The position numbers and the translations under genes are program-made. Under the pieces are notes generated by a model, which did no database searches, was not told where the DNA came from, and saw only the letters and a program-made list of their open reading frames with translations. From the NCBI GenBank assembly GCA_902796465.1, contig CADBPK010000136.1:1-6746 (forward strand): DNA of 6,746 bases, read 5' to 3'. This document shows positions 1 through 4,636 of this stretch, in pieces. Every line of letters starts with the position of its first letter. Within the stretch, counting starts at the first letter, position 1. Source of the DNA: an uncultured Erysipelotrichaceae bacterium. Lineage in GTDB: Bacteria; Bacillota_I; Bacilli_A; Erysipelotrichales; Erysipelotrichaceae.

Positions 1-531
1 GAAGAACATCTGGGTGGTCAGAAAATCACATCCGGCATCCGCTTTTTCCTTCAGATGATCGATGTCTTCATCCTGATGGGCACATTCAATATGTCCCTCG
101 GGATAGCAGGCACCGCCGATGCAGAGATCGGAATGCGCACGGATGTCGCGGATCAGGTCGCTTGCGTATGTATAGTCATGCACGATCCTGCCGTCTGCGG
201 GCAGATCGCCGCGCAGGGCCATGATATTTTCAATGCCGTTTTTCTGCAGCTCATCCAGAACATGATGCACATGTTCCTTCGTCGAAGAGACGCAGGTCAG
301 GTGGGGCAGGATGGTGATGCCGTATTTTCTTTTGATGGAAGAGGCGATCTCCATGGTCAGACGGGAATTACTCCCGCCGGCGCCGTATGTAACGCTCATG
401 AAATCGGGATTCAGAGCTGCTATTTTTTCGGCTGCTTCAAGGACGGTTTCCATACCGTCCGTTTTCTTGGGCGGGAATACTTCAAAGGAAAGCGTGATGT
501 CTTTTGTCTTAAGGATTTCACTGATCTTCAT
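1..531 (-). CDS. metF: Methylenetetrahydrofolate reductase, 5' fragment (C-terminus off the left edge)
   Basis: The first 177 residues are present, about 60% of the usual ~290-residue bacterial enzyme; the frame is open to base 1. MetF is a cytosolic FAD-dependent TIM-barrel enzyme reducing 5,10-methylene-THF to 5-methyl-THF, the methyl donor for methionine synthesis. Family hallmarks seen in order are FEVFPPK (16-22, with the catalytic Glu), VTYGAGGS (47-54), PHLTC (76-80), NIMALRGDLP (102-111), ACYPEGH (141-147) and CDFLTTQMFF (168-177). The ATG at 531 is chosen because GAGGTGA (543-537 on the minus strand) lies 5 nt upstream and because the family normally begins shortly before the FEVFPP motif. 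It is divergent from a B12-riboswitch-controlled operon, which fits a link to B12-dependent methionine synthesis. Family assignment is secure; the missing C-terminus cannot be judged. Confidence 0.96.
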   Translation of the reverse strand, partial: MKISEILKTKDITLSFEVFPPKKTDGMETVLEAAEKIAALNPDFMSVTYGAGGSNSRLTMEIASSIKRKYGITILPHLTCVSSTKEHVHHVLDELQKNGIENIMALRGDLPADGRIVHDYTYASDLIRDIRAHSDLCIGGACYPEGHIECAHQDEDIDHLKEKADAGCDFLTTQMFF

Positions 532-545
532 GGCAGTCACCTCGT

Positions 546-584
546 TTGTAAAATTGTACTACAGATATCGGCAATATCATTCAA
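546..584 (-). promoter_or_regulatory. Possible metF promoter
   Basis: On the minus strand a TACAAT -10 box (plus 553-558) would place +1 near 546, giving a 15-nt leader that contains the metF ribosome binding site. The nearest -35-like hexamer, TTGAAT (plus 579-584), is 20 nt away, which is too far for a good match. The -10 is plausible; the -35 is weak. Confidence 0.3.
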
Positions 585-618
585 ATTTATGCCTTATGTG
601 GAATCTGACCCGGCGGTC

Positions 619-634
619 TGCTATCATATTGGAT
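619..634 (+). promoter_or_regulatory. Probable extended -10 promoter for the B12 operon
   Basis: TGCTATCAT (619-627) matches the extended -10 form TGnTATAAT with one mismatch and puts +1 near 634, just upstream of the riboswitch aptamer. There is no convincing -35 at 17-18 nt upstream (TGGAAT at 599-604, 3 of 6), as is common for extended -10 promoters. Inferred from position and motif only. Confidence 0.4.
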
Positions 635-649
635 ATACATCCGGAAATA

Positions 650-822
650 TAGCCGCAGGTGTGATGAGGGAACGGAAGTTCTTTGGTCATCATGAAAAGG
701 GAAACAGGTGAAAGGCCTGTACGAACTCGTCACTGTGAAAAGGGAGAAGTGCACTGATATGCCACTGGGAAACCGGGAAGGCTGTGTGCTTTGAGGATCT
801 TCAAGTCAGGAGACCTGCCTGC
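650..822 (+). ncRNA. Cobalamin (adenosylcobalamin-class) riboswitch aptamer
   Basis: The region carries the recognisable conserved blocks of a B12 riboswitch in the right order. A closing stem is possible between GCAGGT (655-660) and ACCTGC (813-818). A helix pairs TGATGA (662-667) with TCATCA (687-692). The core AAAAGGGAA starts at 695, followed by the CAGGTGAAAGGCCTG hairpin (705-719). Further on come TCACTGTGAAAAGGG (730-744) and the CCACTGGGAAACCGGGAAGG block (762-781). It ends with the B12 box AGTCAGGAGACCTGCC (804-819), essentially the family consensus. Such elements sense intracellular cobalamin and repress B12 uptake or synthesis genes. Here it lies between divergent metF and a DUF4430/ECF S-component operon and is followed directly by a terminator, so it most likely acts by premature termination. 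Exact 5' boundary is approximate. Confidence 0.95.
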
Positions 823-826
823 TGCT

Positions 827-877
827 GTGCGATAGCCACGAGATCCTGGCTGCACGTTTTGTTTTTTATTTTCTTTT
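827..877 (+). terminator. Riboswitch-controlled intrinsic terminator (expression platform)
   Basis: GTGC (827-830) and AGCCA (834-838) pair with TGGCT (847-851) and GCAC (852-855), with a 3-nt bulge (831-833) and an 8-nt loop. A long T-rich tract follows at 857-877. It begins a few bases after the B12 box, the usual place for a ligand-dependent terminator, and 36 nt before the DUF4430 start codon. A downstream GGCAGG (884-889) could pair with CCTGCC (814-819) in the ligand-free state; that competing pairing is inference. Confidence 0.75.
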
Positions 878-912
878 CGTGCGGGCAGGCGGATGTTTTA
901 CGGAGGGAAAAT

Positions 913-1317
913 ATGAAAAACAAAAAAACACTCTATGCGCTGATCGGCCTAGTTGCGGCTGCCGTGATCTTCTTCTTTGTCTATAAGCAGCTTGCGCCGA
1001 AACCGGCCGCGGGCACAAAAGCCTATACGCTGGAAGTTGTCGACGCAGACGGGGAGATCAAGGCGTACGGCGGAAAAACGGACGCGGAATACCTGATCAA
1101 CCTGATGGATGAAGTCGCTGAAAAAACGGATTTCTCCTATGAGAAGGAAGATGGTGAATACGGCGCGTATATCACAACTGTCAACGGACTGAAGGCGGAC
1201 TATAATACAGACGGTGCCTACTGGGCGATCTTTGTCAACGGCGAATACGGCCAGTACGGCGCGGATCAGCAGCCTGTAGCGGATGGTGATATCTTCAGGC
1301 TTGCATATTCCAAATAA
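913..1317 (+). CDS. Membrane-tethered DUF4430 (transcobalamin C-domain-like) protein
   Basis: This 134-residue protein has a short Lys-rich N-terminus, one hydrophobic segment (about 7-24) and a small extracytoplasmic domain (about 36-134). The domain resembles DUF4430, the family related to the C-terminal domain of transcobalamin: YITTVNG (86-92), WAIFVNG (104-110), then YGADQQPVADGDIFRLAY (115-132), with the family's VNG and xDGD features. There is no cysteine anywhere, so it is not a lipoprotein; the uncleaved N-terminal segment probably anchors it outside the membrane. The ATG at 913 follows GGAGG (902-906) by 6 nt. The same frame is open back to 784, but that stretch lies in the riboswitch and terminator and is not coding. 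It sits directly under a B12 riboswitch and 15 nt before an ECF S component, so capture of cobalamin or a precursor for the transporter is the likely role. Binding itself is inferred. Confidence 0.9.
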   Translation: MKNKKTLYALIGLVAAAVIFFFVYKQLAPKPAAGTKAYTLEVVDADGEIKAYGGKTDAEYLINLMDEVAEKTDFSYEKEDGEYGAYITTVNGLKADYNTDGAYWAIFVNGEYGQYGADQQPVADGDIFRLAYSK

Positions 1318-1332
1318 GGAAAGAGGAAGAAA

Positions 1333-1824
1333 GTGAGATCAGACACAAGAACACTCGTGCTGCTGGCTGTCGAGACGGCTGTTCTGGAGGTGGCAAAACG
1401 GGCACTGGATTTTCTGCCCAATGTCGAACTGATCACCTTTCTTTTTATTGTTTTCACCCTGAAGACTGGCGTTAAAAAAACACTGATCGTATCGCTGATC
1501 TTTTCATTCATTGAGATGATGATCTTCGGGATCGGCACATGGACCATGGTTTATTTCTATATCTGGCCCATACTGATCCTGGCAGTTCATTTCCTGCCGG
1601 AGAACTCAGGCAGGCTGACTTATGCAGTAACTGCAGGAGCGTTCGGACTTTTCTTCGGCATGCTGTGCGCGCCGGTGACGTTCGTGATCGGGGGATGGCA
1701 GGCAGCTGCCGCATGGTGGGTCGCCGGTATTCCTTATGACCTGATCCACTGTGTGTCCAATTTTCTTGTCTGCTTCCTGCTCTTTGGCCCGGTCATGAAA
1801 GCGATGGAGTACATCGCGTTCTGA
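1333..1824 (+). CDS. ECF transporter S component, probably for cobalamin
   Basis: This 163-residue, very hydrophobic protein has about six predicted membrane segments (near 7-25, 31-45, 48-67, 70-88, 97-119, 132-155), the size and layout of the substrate-binding S subunit of energy-coupling factor transporters. Features resembling the family are the N-terminal RTLVLLAVETAVLEV stretch and the C-terminal PYDLIHCVSNFLVCFLLF segment. S components work with the shared EcfA, EcfA' ATPases and EcfT, not encoded here, which is usual for group II systems. The start is GTG at 1333, preceded by AGAGG (1322-1326) with 6 nt spacing; the next in-frame ATG would delete two membrane segments. It lies 15 nt after the DUF4430 gene under the same B12 riboswitch, so vitamin B12 (a CbrT-like role) is the best substrate guess. 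Substrate is inferred from regulation, not from residues. Confidence 0.85.
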   Translation: MRSDTRTLVLLAVETAVLEVAKRALDFLPNVELITFLFIVFTLKTGVKKTLIVSLIFSFIEMMIFGIGTWTMVYFYIWPILILAVHFLPENSGRLTYAVTAGAFGLFFGMLCAPVTFVIGGWQAAAAWWVAGIPYDLIHCVSNFLVCFLLFGPVMKAMEYIAF

Positions 1825-1846
1825 AGCGAAAGTCAAAGATGTATGA

Positions 1847-1883
1847 TTGACGCTCAAACAAAAGCGGTGATATGATTTCCGAT
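1847..1883 (+). promoter_or_regulatory. Probable lysC promoter
   Basis: TTGACG (1847-1852), an 18-nt spacer and TATGAT (1871-1876) form a strong sigma-A-type promoter. The -10 is extended by TG at 1868-1869. Predicted +1 is near 1883, giving a leader of about 24 nt that includes the AAAGGCGG ribosome binding site at 1891-1898. No intrinsic terminator is visible between the S-component stop (1824) and this promoter, so readthrough from the B12 operon into lysC is also possible. Confidence 0.65.
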
Positions 1884-1906
1884 ATGACAGAAAGGCGGAA
1901 TGCTCA

Positions 1907-3223
1907 ATGGTGAAGGTTGCGAAATTCGGAGGATCATCCCTTGCGGACGGCGAAAGGATCCGTCACGCCTGTGAACTGGTGCGCAGTGATCCCGACCGCC
2001 GCTTTATGGTTGTCTCCGCGCCGGGCAAGAGGGGAAATGATGATGAGAAGATCACAGATCTGCTTTATCATTTGTCGGAACAGAAGGAATCAGGCGCTGA
2101 TTATTCCGGTACACTGAAACGGATTTCGAACCGGTTTGAAAGCATCGTTCAGGATCTCGGCATCACTTTTGACCTGGACAGGGAATTTGATCTGATCAGG
2201 GACCGGCTGAAAGACGCTTCTGCCGCCTGGATCGTAAGCCGCGGGGAATATCTGTGCGGAAAGATCACGGCAGCTTTTCTTGACTGGCCGTTTGTGGATG
2301 CGGCGCATCTGATCCGTTTCCGTCCTGACGGCTCACTGGAAGAATCACTGACATACGCCAACGCGCGCAGGGTGCTGGAAGATTATGAATGCGCGGTAAT
2401 ACCCGGCTTTTACGGCAGCGGTCCCAACGGGAAGATCATGGTATTCACTAGAGGCGGTTCCGATGTGACAGGATCGATCATAGCCCGGGCAGTGGATGCG
2501 GACCTCTATGAAAACTGGACCGACGTATCCGGGATCATGAGTGCCGACCCGAGGATCATCGATGATCCTCGGCAGATCCGCTGGATCAGCTACAGGGAAC
2601 TGCGGGAGCTTTCCTATATGGGCGCTTCCGTCCTGCATGAAGACGCGGTGTTCCCGCTGAAAACTACAGGCATCCCGAGCCGGGTCTGCAATACGATGGA
2701 TCCGGAAAACGAAGGCACGCACATCGTCGGAAAGTACCCGGTAGACCTTGTCAATCACCCGGTCACCGGCATTGCGGGAAAATGCGGTTTTTCCAACCTG
2801 CAGATCGAGATGGCCATGATGAACAGCCAGGTCGGCTTCGGCGCCAGGATCCTGGAGATCATCGCAAAGCATGGCATTTCCTATGAGCATACCCCGACAT
2901 CGATCGACATCATGTCCGTCATAGCGGACACACCGTCCATGATGCAGCACCGCAATGAGATCCTGCAGGAGATCGACAGAGAATATCATCCGGACAGAAT
3001 GTTCATACAGGACGGCATGGCACTGGTTGCGGTCGTCGGTGAAGGTATCTCAACCAATGTCGGTGTAGCTGCCAAAGTCCTTGCCAGCATCGCGGAGGCA
3101 GGCATCAACGTACGCATGATCGATGCCGGATGCAGCGAGCTCAACATCATCATCGGCGTCAATGAAAGCGACTATGAAAAAACGATCCGCGCGCTGTATG
3201 AAGGATTATATGAATATCTGTAA
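1907..3223 (+). CDS. lysC: Aspartate kinase (monofunctional, with C-terminal ACT domains)
   Basis: Full-length 438-residue aspartokinase, which phosphorylates L-aspartate as the first step towards lysine, threonine, methionine and diaminopimelate. The kinase domain (about 1-280) carries KFGGSS (6-11), VVSAPGKR (35-42), the SRGEYLCGK region (111-119), GGSDVTG (183-189) and NWTDVSGIMSADPR (203-216), then YMGASVLHEDAVFP (237-250). Two regulatory ACT repeats follow (about 287-360 and 371-435; the second shows STNVGVAAKVL and GCSELNIIIGV), so allosteric feedback by an aspartate-family amino acid is expected, though the effector cannot be read from sequence. No homoserine dehydrogenase domain is attached. 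ATG 1907 has AAAGGCGG 8 nt upstream and its own promoter. The 3' end is convergent with the DUF1836 gene, 8 nt apart. A 24-bp perfect palindrome lies inside (2549-2572). The symbol assumes a single general aspartokinase; other paralogue names are possible. Confidence 0.96.
   Translation: MVKVAKFGGSSLADGERIRHACELVRSDPDRRFMVVSAPGKRGNDDEKITDLLYHLSEQKESGADYSGTLKRISNRFESIVQDLGITFDLDREFDLIRDRLKDASAAWIVSRGEYLCGKITAAFLDWPFVDAAHLIRFRPDGSLEESLTYANARRVLEDYECAVIPGFYGSGPNGKIMVFTRGGSDVTGSIIARAVDADLYENWTDVSGIMSADPRIIDDPRQIRWISYRELRELSYMGASVLHEDAVFPLKTTGIPSRVCNTMDPENEGTHIVGKYPVDLVNHPVTGIAGKCGFSNLQIEMAMMNSQVGFGARILEIIAKHGISYEHTPTSIDIMSVIADTPSMMQHRNEILQEIDREYHPDRMFIQDGMALVAVVGEGISTNVGVAAKVLASIAEAGINVRMIDAGCSELNIIIGVNESDYEKTIRALYEGLYEYL
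2549..2572. repeat. 24-bp perfect palindrome inside lysC
   Basis: The half CCGAGGATCATC (2549-2560) is followed immediately by its exact reverse complement GATGATCCTCGG (2561-2572), with no loop. It encodes the stretch around Arg-Ile-Ile-Asp-Asp-Pro-Arg in a conserved kinase segment and contains two GATC sites. The palindrome is seen directly; any function is unknown. Confidence 0.85.
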
Positions 3224-3250
3224 AAAAGAGGTCAGTCTGAACTGACCTCT
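3222..3250 (-). terminator. Intrinsic terminator of the DUF1836 gene, overlapping its stop codon
   Basis: A perfect 10-bp stem, AGAGGTCAGT (3227-3236) with ACTGACCTCT (3241-3250), encloses the loop CTGA. Read on the minus strand it is followed by a run of six T (plus 3227-3222, the first also usable in the stem), the classic intrinsic signal. The DUF1836 TGA stop (3234-3232) lies inside the stem. Read on the plus strand there is no T tract, so it would end lysC transcripts poorly or only act as a 3' stabilising hairpin. Confidence 0.8.
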
Positions 3251-3741
3251 TCTGATAAAGCGAAGTATTTTTCAAGAAACATTTTATGACCGGCAGTGAC
3301 GGCGATGTATTCCAGCATCTCCTCATCTTCGGTCAGTTTTTTATTGTCCGCAAACAAGGCTTTTCCCGGCCCGATCTCCGCCAGGACATGCAGGAGGATG
3401 GTGCGGAAGTAATTATAGGAATTTTCAAATGATTCCGCATTTGCCTCCCGGGAGAGAAGGGTGCGGATATGATCCAGGGAAAGAACGGTCTTGGCGATCG
3501 AGATGAAGATGAATTGAGCAATCTGATCCCGCGTATAAGTCTTTTTGTTGAGACGTTTTACGAGTTTCTGTTTGACGGAGTTTGTGATCATGGAAGGCGT
3601 AACGGTGAAATCCGGGAACTTGGAAAAATAGGAATTCAGATATTTCGTGACCTGATCCAGATACAATCCCACATCAGGGATTTCATGATAGGCAGGCAGC
3701 GTAAATTCCTGCATGGCGCTGTGAATTTCTTTTCTGATCAT
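3232..3741 (-). CDS. DUF1836 family protein, probable DNA-binding regulator
   Basis: A 169-residue protein matching DUF1836. The family-type N-terminal block LPAYHEIPDVGLYLDQV (15-31) is followed by a predicted winged-helix-like region, VTPSMITNSVKQKLV (47-61) and KKTYTRDQIAQFIFISIAK (66-84). A helical C-terminal half completes it. DUF1836 proteins are regarded as MerR-like HTH proteins of unknown target. The ATG at 3741 is preferred because the family starts a few residues before the LPxYHEIP block. The frame is open to a TTG at 3810, but the stretch between contains the likely promoter. No proper Shine-Dalgarno precedes 3741 (GGAG lies only 2 nt away), and the predicted +1 coincides with the A of this ATG; another ATG at 3714 is possible. 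It is divergent from a hemolysin III gene, which it may regulate. Confidence 0.85.
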   Translation of the reverse strand: MIRKEIHSAMQEFTLPAYHEIPDVGLYLDQVTKYLNSYFSKFPDFTVTPSMITNSVKQKLVKRLNKKTYTRDQIAQFIFISIAKTVLSLDHIRTLLSREANAESFENSYNYFRTILLHVLAEIGPGKALFADNKKLTEDEEMLEYIAVTAGHKMFLEKYFALSEEVSSD

Positions 3742-3776
3742 AACTCCATAATAAAAGGTTATAAGATATTCGTCAA
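3741..3776 (-). promoter_or_regulatory. Probable DUF1836 gene promoter
   Basis: On the minus strand TTGACG (plus 3771-3776), a 17-nt spacer and TATTAT (plus 3748-3753) match the sigma-A consensus in 10 of 12 positions. The predicted +1 is 3741, exactly the A of the preferred start codon, implying a leaderless mRNA. A GGTTAT element (3757-3762, plus strand) lies in the spacer. Confidence 0.6.
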
Positions 3777-3794
3777 TAATATCATCAATATCTC

Positions 3795-3830
3795 TTGACA
3801 GGTTAATCAAAAACCGATATATTCCTGGTA
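3795..3830 (+). promoter_or_regulatory. Promoter of the hemolysin III family gene
   Basis: TTGACA (3795-3800), exactly 17 nt, then TATATT (3818-3823): a perfect -35 and a 5 of 6 -10. Predicted +1 near 3830 leaves a leader of about 35 nt. The promoter is back-to-back with that of the DUF1836 gene; their -35 boxes are only 18 nt apart, so one bound protein could control both. Confidence 0.75.
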
Positions 3831-3832
3831 GA

Positions 3833-3847
3833 GGTTATTCAATAACC
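3833..3847. promoter_or_regulatory. 15-nt palindrome just downstream of the promoter, candidate operator
   Basis: GGTTATT (3833-3839), one central base, then AATAACC (3841-3847) form a perfect inverted repeat at about +4 to +18 of the predicted transcript. Related GGTTAW elements occur in the same orientation at 3757-3762 and 3801-3806, inside or beside the two promoters. This could be an operator, possibly for the adjacent DUF1836 protein, or a 5' mRNA stem-loop. Confidence 0.45.
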
Positions 3848-3864
3848 GTTAAGGAGGTATTGAT

Positions 3865-4566
3865 ATGACTGTTATCCATCCGCAGATCCTGCAGGAAAGT
3901 AAACTCATCCCATTCCGGGTAAAAGACCCGGTCAGTGCCGGAACACATTTTTTCGGTGCGCTCGCTTCCGTGTTCCTTACACCGGTGCTGCTGATGAAGG
4001 CATCTGCCTCCGGCTGCGGTTTTACCACGCAGCTGGGATTCGCGGTATATATGCTGTCAATGACGCTCCTTTATTCAGCCAGCGCTTCTTATCATTCGTT
4101 TGAACTCGGCTCACCGAGAGGGAACAGGATCCTGAAGAAGATCGATCATCTGAGTATATTCATCCTGATCGCAGGTTCCTATACACCGGTCTGTCTCAGT
4201 GTGCTTCCGCCGCAGACAGGTATGAAACTGCTTGCCGGTGTCTGGGGCTTCGCGGCTGCCGGCATCCTGTTCAAACTCTTCTGGGTTACATGTCCGCGCT
4301 GGGTATCAAGTATTATCTATACTTTGATGGGATGGATGTGTCTCTTATGTCTGCCGGATCTGATCCGTCTGCTTCCGCATGCGGCGTTCATGTGGCTGCT
4401 GGCAGGAGGGATCATGTATTCCGTCGGCGCTGTGATCTATGCGCTGAAAACCAGTTACTTCCGGAATCCTTATTTCGGTACGCATGAACTGTTCCACTGC
4501 TTTGTTCTGGCCGGTAGTTTCTGCCATTTTATCTTCATGTTCCGTTATCTCACTGTCATGTGCTGA
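3865..4566 (+). CDS. Hemolysin III family (PAQR superfamily) membrane protein
   Basis: A 233-residue integral membrane protein with about seven hydrophobic segments, the usual length for bacterial hemolysin III/TrhA-like proteins. The PAQR metal-site residues are all visible: Ser73-x3-His77 in SASYHSF, Asp94 in KKIDHLSIFILIAGSYTPV (91-109), and His207-x3-His211 in GTHELFHCF. DPVSAGTHFFGA (21-32) is the typical N-terminal motif. The intact site suggests a Zn-dependent hydrolase-like membrane protein; E. coli TrhA and Bacillus relatives have been linked to membrane homeostasis, and haemolytic activity should not be assumed. ATG 3865 has AAGGAGG (3851-3857) at 7 nt spacing, the best ribosome binding site in the window. 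It is monocistronic, with its own promoter and a terminator at 4590-4620, and divergent from the DUF1836 gene. Confidence 0.94.
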   Translation: MTVIHPQILQESKLIPFRVKDPVSAGTHFFGALASVFLTPVLLMKASASGCGFTTQLGFAVYMLSMTLLYSASASYHSFELGSPRGNRILKKIDHLSIFILIAGSYTPVCLSVLPPQTGMKLLAGVWGFAAAGILFKLFWVTCPRWVSSIIYTLMGWMCLLCLPDLIRLLPHAAFMWLLAGGIMYSVGAVIYALKTSYFRNPYFGTHELFHCFVLAGSFCHFIFMFRYLTVMC

Positions 4567-4589
4567 ATATTCCATTTCAAAAAAAACCG

Positions 4590-4620
4590 TGTCATACTAT
4601 AGAAAAGTATGACATTTTTT
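4590..4620 (+). terminator. Intrinsic terminator between the hemolysin III gene and pdp
   Basis: TGTCATACT (4590-4598) pairs perfectly with AGTATGACA (4606-4614) around a 7-nt loop and is followed by six T (4615-4620). It ends 16 nt before the pdp start codon, so it either terminates the upstream transcript or, if the pdp promoter lies further upstream, works as a leader attenuator. No clear pdp promoter is visible; TATAGA (4598-4603) inside the hairpin is the best -10 candidate, without a good -35. Confidence 0.8.
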
Positions 4621-4636
4621 AATGAAAGGAATCATT

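Noticed and set aside
55..711. A 218-codon open frame on the plus strand
   Set aside because: It runs antisense through metF, whose motifs are unmistakable on the minus strand, and then into the riboswitch; its translation shows no recognisable family.
784..912. Upstream extension of the DUF4430 reading frame to an ATG at 784
   Set aside because: The stretch lies in the riboswitch and its terminator, has no ribosome binding site, and the true start at 913 has a good GGAGG.
1825..1860. Possible terminator after the S component (GTCA...TGAC arms near 1831-1853)
   Set aside because: The stem is short and interrupted, has no T tract, and overlaps the -35 box of the lysC promoter.
2345..2989. 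A 214-codon minus-strand open frame inside lysC
   Set aside because: Antisense shadow of the aspartate kinase; no ribosome binding site or recognisable domain.
3742..3810. TTG start at 3810 for the DUF1836 gene
   Set aside because: It adds 23 residues absent from the family's usual start, has no ribosome binding site, and the stretch contains the gene's likely promoter.
4622..4636. ATG at 4622 as the pdp start
   Set aside because: It directly follows the terminator T-run with no Shine-Dalgarno; the family begins at the MRxVDLI motif, which starts at 4637 behind an AAAGGA.
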